Part shown: positions 44,454 to 55,851 of the stretch, piece by piece
Numbering within the stretch: the stretch's first letter is position 1
Layout of the letters: every line of letters begins with the position of its first letter
NCBI RefSeq assembly: GCF_000516985.1
Contig: NW_006917093.1
Location: 248,001-312,000, forward strand
Length of the DNA: 64,000 bases
Direction: 5' to 3'
From: Pestalotiopsis fici W106-1
Lineage: Eukaryota > Ascomycota > Sordariomycetes > Amphisphaeriales > Sporocadaceae
Made by a program: the position numbers and the translations under genes
Notes under the pieces: generated by a model
The model's input: only the letters and a program-made list of their open reading frames with translations
The model's database searches: none
Told to the model about the DNA's origin: nothing

Positions 44454-47426
44454 CTAACCATATGCCTGGACGGAAGCCGGGGTTCGCATATCTGGAGCCA
44501 ATGTCGTCTTCTCCATATCGCTGGCGTGGTTAGTTTGTTGCCCTCTATGACCGTGTTCCGTTCTTCCCAGGTCTATATTTCCCGCCGCATCGCTCATGAT
44601 GCGGAGTGTTTCGTTATGCATTAAAGATCCAACCTGAATCGCTACTTTTCGCTGTTGCCGCGCCCTATCTATACCATCTTCTAGGATTTCAATGATCTCG
44701 TTGACTCGCGACGACGGGTTCCATTTCAGCATGTGTCTCCTTGTTGACTTGAGTAGATGAAATGCATGTTTGTCTGCTGCTAGCGGGCTAGACGGCAGCG
44801 ACTCCACAACCCAGCGCAACCCGACCGGGTCGAGGGTCTGCCAGTACGCCGAGAGGAGAGCTCGCATGCTCTGCCGGGAAAAGCACGGGTTGGTGGCACC
44901 GCTCTGTTCCATGGCAAGCCTGCAGAATTCCACTGCCCGAGTATGTTGCTTGAACTGCGTGGACATGATAGCTGCATGTGTCATGACGGAGGACTCGATA
45001 GTCAGGCCCAGGGACTCAAAGCGAGTGGTGAGAGACTGCAGGTTTGCCATGACCTCTTCAAATGGCCCTCTAAACTGTGTGATTTGCGACTTGATGAGAA
45101 TCGACGCAGCCCCGGTGATGTCATGGCCTTCGGCATATGTATCGCTGATGAGCTTGGCGGTGATGCTAAAATTCTCACCTTTACGCTTCAGTGATGCCTT
45201 GACAGCAACACGAAAGCACCTGGGACACCATGGCATACCAAAGCGTAGCGCACGCTTATAGATGACAACAGCCCTGACAGGGTTGCCGCGCAAGAGTTCC
45301 TCCGTCATGGCGTGCAAAACATCACGTTCGTTGGCAGACTTGAAGGTGTAAGGAAGTTTGCTCGGCGATGTCCCCAACGTGCCAAGTCTTTTTTTGATGT
45401 TGGTACCTGCGTAATTGCCTTCTTCCATTGCCGCGCCGTGCATGATTCGTGTAGTAGCGAGATCGACCGTTGCCAGGTCGAGTCGCCGAATGCGTTTGTA
45501 GACTCTCTGCAACTGCCGGTAGGGGAATTTCCACTTTAATCTCAGATTGCGGAGAATGGCATTGGTGAAAGCCGCATCCAGTTCAAGTCCTTGAGAACGG
45601 CAGTATTGAAGCCATGCCAGGAGTCCCTCATAATCGTGAACTTCGCCATACTTGTTTGCTACCAGTGTAATGACATAACGATGCAAGCGAACATCCATCT
45701 TCTCCACGTAAGTCTGTATGAAATCCTCTGTTTCGGCAACTGTGTGGCTGTCGAGAAAGACCTTGAGAAGAGCAACAAAGGCCTGGCTATAAGCTGCTGG
45801 CTGAGAACGAGCGTATTGCCTCATTTCGGAATAATCGAGGTAAACGTCGTCCCAGCACCCATGTTTAGCTTTCGTCAGGGTCATGCAGCCATTCAACCAC
45901 ACATCGTTCCGCATGTGTGGTGCCAGCTTGAGCGTTTCTTCGTAATAATACAAGGCAACCTGCGAATGGCCGTCCAACGCAGCGAACTTGACCATGAATT
46001 GATAAACGGATTCCGGATGTTTCAGCGTGCTCAACAAGCCTAAATTCACTAATTCGTGAAAGAACTCGTGAGATTTTTGGAGATCTTGATAACGATCCCA
46101 ATGACTCTGCAATAGTCTCTGGAGCCATTCTGCTTTTGGTGTGAGCCCGAACCTACTGCATTGAAGCAAGGCCCGGGCAACAGGCTCTGCTCGGGCTCCC
46201 CGCATTGCCTCAACCGAATCCAACACACGGTTTACTGTCGTTTCAAAGGTCGTATATTTGGTTGCCGCTTTTGTAAAATTCAGTCTGAAGTACTTGATGA
46301 CTGACTTGTGGTCTCCGTATTGGGAAAGTCGTTCGATAAACCAAGCCGTAAAGTCTGCAGTTTGGTCCAATTGTTTCAACACTCGCCAGTAGACTTGGTG
46401 AGCCTGCCGGATCTGGTGGTACTGGAGAAGTCGAGGAATGAGGTCTTGGGCAACTTGCGAGATTTTGTCAATATTTAGAGCCGGCTCATGCTCAAAATTT
46501 GCGACAAATAGACGAGTTGCCAAGTCAAGCTTCCCGGCTACGGCATCTCCATCTGCTTCAAGGTCTCTCAGCAATGAGTCAATCACTGAAAATGGATTAT
46601 GGGCGTAAAATCTGGTCTCGTCGACCTCGCCGAATCCAACCACAACCCCGAGTATCTCCTGCGCGTCCTGCCAGAGCTCGTTCTCTTGACAATATGTGCA
46701 CAGTGCTTCCGAGACATTGAGCCATTGTTCGTTCAGCTTTTCCTTTTGCTTTTTCTTGGAAGCGCCTCTCATTTTGGTACCAGCAATGAATGCTGCCTTG
46801 TATGTAGCAAGCATGCCAGGTTCTTGCAATCTGGTTTTGATGCTTGGAACAGGCAGGTCGAGGATTTCCGCAATCTTGTCAGCTGGAGTCGCACTTTTCG
46901 ATAACCTTGCAGGCCTTGCCCAGCCGCCGCTGTCTGTGGATGTTGTGAGACCGACTGATGGCCGTATTGCATGGATGCGGGGTCCCGTTCTTTCCGACGA
47001 ATTCATTCGCGGTTTTGGCCCATCCTGGGGGGCCAGCTGTTTGGCCTGATGCTCAGCGACCGAATTTCGTTCCTCCTTGTCTACGGTTCTGGCGTCTGTC
47101 TGCGTATTGCTTGGTCGTCGTACTTCTGTGGTGGCTCGATACTGGCCATGCTCGAGGCTGATCGAAGGTCCTGCATCATAATGCCAATGAATGTCCTGCC
47201 CAGATAGGACAGCCGCGTCTTCAACGGCCTGTCTGAGAGCCTCCGTGGCCCCATGATATTGTCTCGACGTCCTAATCTTCTTGTTGTTGTCGACCGCTGT
47301 CTTCAGAGTGCTGATTCGTCGCCTCCTGTCTTCCACAATCAGGCCGAGAGCACAGGAGCTGCCCAGAGCAAGACCTCGAAGAGCATGTATCGCGGCTTTC
47401 GAAGGGACGGGTACGGGCGGCGTCAT
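44454..47426 (-). CDS. Pentatricopeptide-repeat (PPR) protein, probably mitochondrial
   Basis: Intron-free protein of 990 aa starting at ATG 47426 (MTPPVPVPSKAAIHALRGLA). The frame continues upstream only to a TTG, so the ATG was taken. The N-terminus is basic and Arg-rich without acidic residues for about 25 positions, fitting a mitochondrial presequence. The body is alpha-helical throughout, with degenerate 35-residue-like helical pairs (for example QIRQAHQVYWRVLKQLDQTA, then VALYYYEETLKLAPHMRNDV), typical of fungal PPR proteins that bind organellar RNA. By family knowledge it would act in mitochondrial RNA stability, processing or translation; the specific target cannot be read. No catalytic domain seen. 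It neighbours two other mitochondrial genes on the same strand. Confidence 0.75.
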   Translation of the reverse strand: MTPPVPVPSKAAIHALRGLALGSSCALGLIVEDRRRRISTLKTAVDNNKKIRTSRQYHGATEALRQAVEDAAVLSGQDIHWHYDAGPSISLEHGQYRATTEVRRPSNTQTDARTVDKEERNSVAEHQAKQLAPQDGPKPRMNSSERTGPRIHAIRPSVGLTTSTDSGGWARPARLSKSATPADKIAEILDLPVPSIKTRLQEPGMLATYKAAFIAGTKMRGASKKKQKEKLNEQWLNVSEALCTYCQENELWQDAQEILGVVVGFGEVDETRFYAHNPFSVIDSLLRDLEADGDAVAGKLDLATRLFVANFEHEPALNIDKISQVAQDLIPRLLQYHQIRQAHQVYWRVLKQLDQTADFTAWFIERLSQYGDHKSVIKYFRLNFTKAATKYTTFETTVNRVLDSVEAMRGARAEPVARALLQCSRFGLTPKAEWLQRLLQSHWDRYQDLQKSHEFFHELVNLGLLSTLKHPESVYQFMVKFAALDGHSQVALYYYEETLKLAPHMRNDVWLNGCMTLTKAKHGCWDDVYLDYSEMRQYARSQPAAYSQAFVALLKVFLDSHTVAETEDFIQTYVEKMDVRLHRYVITLVANKYGEVHDYEGLLAWLQYCRSQGLELDAAFTNAILRNLRLKWKFPYRQLQRVYKRIRRLDLATVDLATTRIMHGAAMEEGNYAGTNIKKRLGTLGTSPSKLPYTFKSANERDVLHAMTEELLRGNPVRAVVIYKRALRFGMPWCPRCFRVAVKASLKRKGENFSITAKLISDTYAEGHDITGAASILIKSQITQFRGPFEEVMANLQSLTTRFESLGLTIESSVMTHAAIMSTQFKQHTRAVEFCRLAMEQSGATNPCFSRQSMRALLSAYWQTLDPVGLRWVVESLPSSPLAADKHAFHLLKSTRRHMLKWNPSSRVNEIIEILEDGIDRARQQRKVAIQVGSLMHNETLRIMSDAAGNIDLGRTEHGHRGQQTNHASDMEKTTLAPDMRTPASVQAYG

Positions 47427-48099
47427 GGCTATAACTCGTTTCCCTCGGCCATTGCGTGCTCGAGTGATATTCGGCTCAAAAGCTCGAGGCGTTTGGTGAA
47501 AGTTCGATAAATTGGTAAACGGCGCAAGCTTTCGCAAAACGCTTGGAACATTTTCTCCACATGCGCTATGGTTCGATGCTCTAAAGTCAGCTAAACGGAT
47601 AGCATCTTGGAATCTATTTAACGGGGATAACGCTCAAGCGCAATATTCAAGTATTGAATATGCAACACCAATGCCAGCACCAGGTCCATGTATAAAGCAA
47701 AGAGACGGTATGTAGTTAGATCTCTGTTCATTTGGGCCACGACAAATTCCAGAGTGTCGAATATTTCGTGAGTATTGAATTGAGTTGTACGTCCTGTCGT
47801 TGACATCTGATGTACAGTGTAATTGCAAACGACAAACAGCGGCAGAGGCAGGCAATTCATGTGATATTGCTCACCTCATAGTCACTTTAGAACTGATTAT
47901 AGCTGATGATCAATGCATATAGATGGGCGATTATATCTACTGTTCTTTTTTTGTCTTCTATACATTTGGCCTTCTCCGATGGCCGTCCTTCTATTTCCAA
48001 ACGCCATGCAAATGCTCCGATGATCTCCGTATTGATACAATCAGCCTCTCCAAAGCCCAAAAATGTACAGCTTCCCTCGCCAAGCAACATGACTCCTAC
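47427..48099. other. Spacer between PPR and carrier genes
   Basis: About 670 bp, AT-rich, holding the PPR promoter and the 3' end of the carrier gene. The minus-strand frame upstream of the PPR ATG stays open to 47537 without an ATG. No other feature seen. Confidence 0.5.
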
Positions 48100-49394
48100 T
48101 TATATCGAAGTTTCAGAGTCTGCCAGCGGCATCCAAATCTCTAATCTCCGCAAGATGGTTTGGTACAGGAATAGCATGCACCCGCTTTGTACACTAGTCC
48201 ACACAAAACGTGGACCGACACCTCGGAACCAACCGCCAAGTCCTTCAGTCTTGTAAATCAACTTCAGACCCTGATAAACTGAAGAGGTGTCTAATACGAT
48301 TGCACCCGGCCGGGGAGTATGTGTCGATGGCGATGAAGTGGATATAGGCCTCCTTGCGCCAGGCTTCTTCGCCGATGTCTCCTTGACGCCAGCCTTTGCA
48401 TCCACGCTGGTGCGCTCTTTTGTTTTTACAGGTTGGGGCGTCTCTATTTGTGTTTGTAGTCTGGTTTTGACGACATCCAGGGGGCAAGTAATGGCTCCCG
48501 CCAACCCTCCACCAGCAGCGCCAGTCAACAGCTCGAGTTCCGTACCAATGTCACGGCTCTGCTTGTATTGCTTTGCCCAAGTTTGAAACTGCTCGTAGAA
48601 CATGAACTGCAGTGCTGAAAACGGCAGGTCTCGATAGAGGGTCGCTTTGTAGCCATGGAACAATGCCATGGGTCCTTCCACACGAGCGATTGTCTTTGCG
48701 GCATCGAATGTGCCACGATAGTTGTATCCAGAGTGGAAGTAGGGATTGTTGTATCGTCCCTGAAGTTGCAACCTCGTCTTGAGAACTTCCGATGGCACAT
48801 AGACTACGGATGCCGCCAGGTCACCCAGAAAGCCGGCTGAAAGATACGCCACATGTTGTTGGACTCCGTAGTCGAGCATAAGCCTTTTACTCCATTCATA
48901 TGTGCCAAAGAAGAAGACGGTCCCGGGGAATGAACCCATCATGGCCGGCAGCCACCCGCCGTAAAGACCGCGCCGTATACCTTCTTGCCGCCATATCGTG
49001 TAATATGAAGAGCCCAATGACGAATATCTCGGTGGGAAATGTGGGTCGCCTTGCTGTCGAGTCTTCACGGTATCGAGTGAATGCATCAGCATATCTCCGG
49101 TTGTACCTCCGAGGCCTCCAGCGAGCATGGACTGGTGAGCATGGTCAGCAAGACAATGTCTATCACGGAATGGTTGCACAAGAAGACACCAACATGTAAT
49201 ATGGGAGGGCGCGCCTCCAGCTCATCGTTGGGCGTCATGTCGACCTCCTTGAAAGAATGCGTTCCGGTGTTGAAATCAGGCAGAGGGCGCAACTCCTCCG
49301 AACGTCCATCGTCGTGTAATGAGCGAGCAACCGGATCGGGAGTGGCGGGAGTTGGTTCGGAGAAGAAATTGGCGATGCGGTGAGCCAAGGACAT
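48100..49394 (-). CDS. MME1: Mitochondrial carrier, MME1/YMR166C type
   Basis: Six-helix inner-membrane carrier of 410 aa from exons 49194-49394 and 48100-49131. The three carrier repeats each show the signature region: HSLDTVKTRQQG, VPSEVLKTRLQLQG and CPLDVVKTRLQTQ, with glycine-rich even helices such as LSAGFLGDLAASVVY. The order of motifs and long identical stretches (SLDTVKTRQQG, RRGLYGG, SGYNY, GVGPRFVWTSVQS) match yeast YMR166C/Mme1, described as a mitochondrial magnesium exporter. Transport specificity in this fungus is inferred from that similarity. The non-canonical VPSEVLKTR (Glu in place of Asp) is shared with yeast. Exon 1 codes a polar N-terminal extension; its donor is GTTGGT, slightly unusual. 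A Ser/Thr/Lys-rich insertion lies in the third repeat matrix loop. Confidence 0.9.
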
Positions 49395-49829
49395 GGCCCT
49401 CAGTCACGTAACAATCAATAGTAGGGGGGGTCAGAGTGAAGGGAGTGAGCGCCGCTGCAATTGCAGGTCGCCGCTGTTGAGGGAACCAACAAAGACTGGA
49501 CGCTGGCTGCTACTCAGTCGCAACTTTTTGCTGGGAAACCGTCCCTAGAAATTTTGATAGTACGTTAGACGCGCCCTGACGTTGACTGTGGCCCGTGCGT
49601 CCCAATTCTAGTCTCGACTCATTCTAGCTTCTCTGACTCTTTTGGGTGCATCAATATAAGAATAAAAAGAACATCATAGCAAGTACTGCATATCACAGTC
49701 ATACACAAGCATCTTGTTGGTCTGCGTGGTTGACAGAAGGAAAAATGATGAAATATTCCAAGACCATTGAGACATGAATTTGGTTTCTATCAGTAACATG
49801 ACGCAATGGCCGGTTTGGTATACTACCTA
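49395..49829. other. Spacer between carrier and IMP2 genes
   Basis: 435 bp containing the carrier promoter and the IMP2 3' end, both minus strand. No other feature seen. Confidence 0.5.
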
Positions 49830-50467
49830 CTATTGCATTCTGCCCTCGGGATTCCTGAACTTGCCGGCGTATTCCCACCACTTGATCCTCCCAGCTTTAT
49901 GAAGCGGCCACAATATGTGCGTAGCTTTACCAATCACCAGTCCCGTGGAAATAGGCCCATATGTTTCACTGTCGAGCGTGTCTCGCGCAGCACCATCTCC
50001 TTCAACCCAGATATGACCGACCGGCACCTGCACTGTACGAGCAGGATATGGCTCGCGGGTCCGGATGATGTCTCCCTCGAGTCCAATGATTCTCTTGACT
50101 ACCACCTTTTCTGGGTCCAAAGGACTCCTGAGAGTGAATTTCCATCAGTCCGACTTCCCGCAAGTAGTGATGGCCAAGAGCATGCAAGGACTTACCAAAA
50201 TGTAATGATCATTCCCCGAGCCAAACCCTCCTGAGGCCGAAACTTGTAACTCCACACGAGATCCCGGCGGAGACTCGAGTCTTTGTCCGAGTTGAGGTAG
50301 GGGTACATTGAAGGTCCATTGATTGAGACGACTTCACCCACGTAGGATTTGAGCATGACGACCACGGGTATCCATGTTGCAAAGTAGAACATGTAGAAGC
50401 TGAAGTCGCCAAAAGCTCTCCATCTCTGATTAATCCGCACCCGGTTCCACACCGAGCGTACAGCCAT
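49830..50467 (-). CDS. IMP2: Mitochondrial inner membrane protease subunit 2
   Basis: S26-family signal peptidase that cleaves sorting signals of proteins delivered to the intermembrane space. Exons 50196-50467 and 49830-50127 give 189 aa, the usual size. A membrane segment (about 24-40: FYMFYFATWIPVVVML) is followed by the catalytic serine in NGPSMYP (Ser53), and the general-base lysine lies in VVKRIIGLEGD (Lys102), just after the intron. GHIWVEGD (Box E-like) and a conserved GPIS follow. Both catalytic residues are present. The start at ATG 50467 (MAVRSVW) was chosen because the frame further upstream has only a TTG and fungal orthologues start near here. It works as partner of IMP1 in the same complex, which is not in this window. 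Confidence 0.93.
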
Positions 50468-51117
50468 GATATAATGACTGGCGCTGAAATTTGCACCTTG
50501 ATGTGGTTGAGTGTGGTTTTTTAAAGTATCAAGAGTAGGCTGTCCATCGGGTTTAGTAGATAATACCTTTGGAGCGGGGGGCTCAAAGCTGGATATGTGC
50601 AAAGATTTTGACAGAACCCCGCTTGAAGCATTGGCTAGCTCCTAGCAAATATCAATACTAGTATAACCAAGCCACTCTGCTGCACAATTACATCCGCAAA
50701 CAGTTGACGTGCAGACATAAGAGTCCACAGGATGTGGTTATAGGCTGCGATAAGAGATCGTCGACCTGAATATTTCATGAGTACAAGGTTTCGAGACCAC
50801 AAACGATAATTTTGCTTGCCCGAGATTATGGACATTGTCGTGATGATAACACAAAATATTGCAGCATATCAAAAACAACAAGGGAATCTGCTTTGAATGG
50901 CATTGAAATTGAACTAATATGTACAGAACTACAAAGTTTTCTCCAATACATTGCAAATCAACCACCTTTGACGCCGTGCCCACATCAGAATTGCCCCCCT
51001 AGTGCCATATCAAACCATGAGATGCAATAAGTGTTCATGAGGTTCACTGTTTTTTTTGGGGGGTGTCTTTCTTTTTGGCTCCTTTTCCTCTATAGAAATA
51101 CACTGCTTGAATGAAAA
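50468..51117. other. Spacer between IMP2 and GT15 genes
   Basis: 650 bp with the IMP2 promoter and the 3' end of the mannosyltransferase gene. AT-rich; a T run followed by a G run sits near 51050-51063. No other feature seen. Confidence 0.5.
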
Positions 51118-52594
51118 TTAGTCTTGCTGATTTTCATATCCTTCCGGCTTCTCCAAGCCATTGGTTTCGAAGAATCTCGATGTGCCTGAAATTTGACTTG
51201 TGAGTAATTGTTGCAATTAATAGGCGTGGAGCACAACTTACAAGAGTAACCCTTCCAGTCAAAGTTGTCCTTGGGATTACAGTGGCATCCGAGTTCGAGT
51301 CTGGTCTTTTCGCCAGTGGGGCAGTGAGTGAACGGAACGTGGTAGTAGGCAATGTCGTTGAAGAAGTGGATTTCCTCCTTCTTCAAGAGAAGACCGGCAG
51401 CAATCGAGTGGACAGGGGCATCTCCCCATCTCTCGTAGAAGAAGCCACCGTCCTTGTCGAGCGACTCAAAGTAGTCAAGGTACGGCTTGGATCGCAGCCA
51501 GTTCAAGTTGCCAACCTCAAAGTTGGACCACTAGAAACTTGTTAGTGTACGAAAGTGAAATTAGCTAAAAACATGTGGTAACATACGAAGTGACAGTGGT
51601 TGTAGCTTTCACCACCATCATCACTAAGGAAGCCCATTGAGTTGCCCTCGGCAATGTGCTCGGGGAAGTTCTTTATGAATTTCTTGGTACTGTCCCAAAG
51701 CGTGGGGATGGTCTCGACATATTCGTACAAGCTGAGTACGAAACTGTACTTCTTCTTGTTCTCGGCCATGTAGCGGAATGGGTCGTAGTGAATGTCGCAG
51801 AAGAGCTCGATGCTGGGCTCAACACGCCAGTACCACTCGTAGTTCATCATGAGAGGCTGGCGGAAGAAGAATCCAGACTCGAAACGACACATGTGGCGGT
51901 AGCTGACAGAGTCACCGTAGATGATTTTGCGTTGAGCCATGTCCTCGCGCACCTTCTTGGCCTTGTCCTGATCAATCCACTCGGGGAAGGACCAGTGCTC
52001 TTTGGGGATCTCTCCATAATGGGTCTTGCCAGAGACGAGGGACGAGGTAACCTTCTTGAAGGTCGCGTCGAAAGGCTTGTCGTTGAGGAAGACCCAGTCG
52101 TAGTTGTAACGGCGATTGAAGCGGTCCTCGACCTGACGGATCGATCGCGCAATCTCCCAGACGTCGCTGTTTCGTGCAAGTGTGACAAAGGTGGCGTTCA
52201 TACGGGGACCAGGAGCAGTGCCCAAGAGGTTATCCCAGCCAGCATCGGCGGGAGTCATGGCCATTGGGGCCTCTCCAAGGTCTTGGTGCGAGGTAGAGGG
52301 ACTGCCCGGGCTGCTACCGATCGGGTTGCTGGAGGTCTGGTCGTGGTTCGAACCCTTGCCGCCTACCGATGATCCCTTACCGACGCCAAAGCTCTCGGGG
52401 GAGAGTCCAGCGCCATCGTACGAAGAATGCGAGATGAAGTAAAGAACGGCGATGAACTGATGAAAAAGGTGGTGGTTAGTTTCCTAGTCCAGAACCAGTG
52501 GGATTTTGCTTGAGACAGGTTGGGTCTCGACAGCAATACTTACAAAGAATGCAAACAAGATGTAGCGCACGATGCGCGCACTGCCAGCCGCCAT
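51118..52594 (-). CDS. Alpha-1,2-mannosyltransferase, GT15 (KRE2/KTR family)
   Basis: Golgi type II membrane enzyme that adds alpha-1,2-mannose to O- and N-linked glycans using GDP-mannose. Exons 52544-52594, 51587-52456, 51242-51530 and 51118-51185 give 425 aa. A short cytosolic N-terminus ([11 protein letters not shown]) leads into a signal anchor (about 11-27, split by intron 1) and a Ser/Gly-rich stem. The catalytic domain begins at [20 protein letters not shown] and has [18 protein letters not shown] (metal/nucleophile region), [24 protein letters not shown] and [18 protein letters not shown], all classic GT15 blocks. The final exon codes only about 22 residues ([15 protein letters not shown] onward). 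Which KTR/KRE2 member it equals cannot be settled from sequence alone, so no symbol is given. Confidence 0.94.
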
Positions 52595-55500
52595 CTTGCT
52601 GACGAGATATCAGTGCTGATGGGCGATGGGGTTGCAGTGGGAGAAGTGAAGAAGGACCTCAATGCTTCATGCAGATAAGAGGCCTCTGGGCTGGTGCTGG
52701 GCTGGGCCAAAAAAGTTGAACCGTGTCGTGTTCTAATGGATGGTTCCGCGTTGCAAGGGGCGGGGCGGCAAGTTATGTGGCAGCGATACGAGTACAAAGG
52801 GGGGATTCTTAGATCATGGCGTTCGTAAAAGGGAGATTAAAATGATCTACCGCATGTGCTTGTAGGCAGACAGGCTGGTATGCCAAGATACAGGTAGGGG
52901 TCCTACTTTTCGATCCTGCAAATGCACATGAATGTGAGTACACTTGAGAGGAGGTCAAGCCTATTGACACAAAAAGAACCAGATTGGAAGAACAAGTGGG
53001 AATCCAAGTGAACGAAAGAAGAAAAAGGTTTGGGAATTGCGGACAGTTGAGACGCAAGTCTGATCCCTTAATTGATGGCTTCAACTCTATTATGTACCTA
53101 GAAAGACACAGCGCGGGTGGCGGGCTGGCAAGACCTCGCCGGCAGTTTTACAACAAACCCTCCTTTGGGTGCAATCATTGTTCGATTGCTGGAGTAATCT
53201 GTAGAGAAGAATGGAGCTAATGACATGGGAAATGTCAAATGACAGCCGAGTTCCGCTTCATACAAACTTGCACATTTCTTTTCAAAAGTCGTCCTTGTAT
53301 ATTGATTTACCATGTCCACGGGTGGTAGATGCGAAGCAATAAATCAAGACACTCAAAACCGACCACAATGCAGCTTCAATTGAGTTTCTAGGTGCTCGTA
53401 AACTTGATGAGGACCAAGCATTTTCTCTCATTCCCGCCCTCGGCACCCTTGTAGATTCTTCAGCTGCTTTGAATGCAATTCTACGGGGGAACACGCTTCG
53501 TCCCATCTCTCCCCCATTCGATTGGCGTCGACGGCAGTGTCAGGGGTTGCCAGTCCCCAAAAAGACGTGAAAATATCGGGGCCCCCCTGTACCGTGCCCT
53601 TTCCAGATTAGCTGCCGCGTTCCCAGCGGGCCTCTGTTGGCCATTGGCCCACCTACAACGCCCCTCAAAGCGACCCCCCAAGAGCTACCCTTCAGCCTCT
53701 AAGAGCAGCCCTGAAGATCTCCCCAAGTTCTTGGCACCGTCCAGACTCAGGCCCAGAAGCTCTCTACCTTGTATAGAACAAACCGTCATCCCGTGTTAGA
53801 AGCTCTCTAGATTGGGGAGGTGACTTCTTGTGATAAGTCGTCAGCATTGTTTCGAATCGGCCAAGTCTCATTATGCTTATCGCTCGTCTGTATTCTAAAG
53901 GCGGTACATATCAAGAAGCCAAGAGGATTGAGGGCGCCTCTGACTGGCTAATCGAATATTGTGTTTGAGACACAGCCATCTTTGTGCCTACGTAGGCGTA
54001 TCCATTCTCGGGCCAGATTGATGGATACCTCAAGTGTGTCTCGGATTTGTTGGCGCGTAAAGATTCGTGGCCATTTTTAATTAATGCTCTGGTTGTCTAA
54101 AGTCTAGCTTCAGTGCACTTTATCAGCTTTTACACGATTGACCACATCCAATTGACTGACTTTGCACTTGAAACATGACACTTTTGCCATGTCACTGAGA
54201 TCTGGGGTTCAGACGTGCTGTCACATATATAATAAGACCGAGCAAAGCACCTGATCAACTAGGAGGTCTCCTATTGTCTTGATGTAAGCAAGAACAAGAC
54301 TTTTCTGTTGCATACAATTCATATAATTGTTTCCATCGAGATGGCTCACATATTAAGCATATTTTTATCTTGTCATTTACTAGGGTGTAGTCTGCAATTT
54401 GACAATCAGTACTTATCCGCGAGTCGCAGATAATCCATTATTCCAGTCCGCAGGTCTTTGTTGTCGATTTTCTACTATTTTCTGCTCTAAATCACGCAAG
54501 ATATCACGCAATGCATGCGGTTACCTGCACACTTGGTATGAGGTGTGCTCTCAAGTCTGATTTGGTAGCTGGGCATCATTTCTGTGGCAATCAAAGGCCG
54601 CGTCTAACATGAGCTGGAGATGTCCTTGACGATACTACTAAAGTCTAGAGCACCAAAGAACAAACAAAAGAGAAAGAGTGTACGATTATTAATGCAGGTC
54701 CCAAGAACTCTTTACATTTGCCGAAACTAACGCACATCTTGTAATGCTACTTTCCACATTGAGCGTTGTGGACATGCAAGCAAGCCTGTGCATTGTTTTC
54801 ATGTATGTGTAGGCAGTAGTAGGTACTGTATGTAGGGTGTAGAAGAAGATCGTCAGCAGTGCCGGCGCCGGGTACCTTGCGGATCTGGGGTGGGCAAATC
54901 CAATTGCCTTGACGCTGATTAGTACATATGTAGGTAGTACAGCAATCCATCCATGACCCGCGGCCGGGCGGGACCTAGGGGCCTGGGTCAAACAATCTTC
55001 GGTGAGGATTAACCTGTTGCCGGGGGTCTCGCCGCCCGGACGCTTGGACCCGTTGGAATGAACCATGGGGGCCCGACCTAACCAACATCATCTCGCCGGA
55101 CAAATCATCACCAATCCGTGCGCGGAAGCAGCTGTGATCTTGCCTCGTCGCCGGCTCGTCACAGACTCTGGCCTCCCTTTCAATATCATATTTTACCACC
55201 CTGCATTTGACGTCTTTCTTGACTCGGTCCTTCTGCTGTGTTTCTGCCTTATTTTGGTCCTTTTATCCAACTCTCATTGTCTTGGTTAACTGCGACAATC
55301 GGCGAACCTGCCTGGCAACTTTTCCAATCAGTTCGATTGCAGTCGCATCATGATTCAGCATTTAACCAGCACTCCAACCAAGCTTTTTCCTGAACGTTCT
55401 TAGCTGTGAGTCACTTTCTAATTGCCACAAGGCTACATCTATCCTCGCATTCCTGTTGTGTTGTTTCCCGGGATTGGAGCTGTCTGGCCGACGAGGGCCG

Positions 55501-55851
55501 GCACTATCATCCCCGTCTACTACCATCTGCCCCACGTTCATGACATCGCGATATTTTGCGTATCGTGTAGCTTCTCGCAACCCCCACCTAGACAATATGT
55601 TTGTCACTTGTCTCTGATTGTTGTTTTGGTCGCTACAACAATCTGCTCAACCTTCCTTCCAGTGTTGCGCAGTTGGTTGTTGCAGCTTGAGCACAATCGC
55701 TTTTGACCGCCCCACCAGACACTCCCAAAATAAACCATCTGGCCCTCCCTTTCTGGCCAGCACCATTTCAACTCCCCATAAACTTGGCTGACGAACTCTG
55801 GCTGTAGAATCATCCACGAAATAACGATCGCCCTGCGAAAAGACTATTGCC
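52595..55851. other. Long divergent intergenic region GT15 / PAT1
   Basis: 3.3 kb between divergent start codons. It should hold the GT15 promoter (52.6-53 kb) and the PAT1 promoter and leader; 55.2-55.85 kb is pyrimidine-rich, as fungal leaders often are. The middle (53.8-54.7 kb) is AT-richer. Short frames such as 53473-53799 have no motif or ATG context worth calling. No RNA gene recognised. Confidence 0.45.

Noticed and set aside
47427..47537. Upstream extension of the PPR protein
   Set aside because: Begins at TTG only; the first ATG (47426) gives a suitable basic N-terminus.
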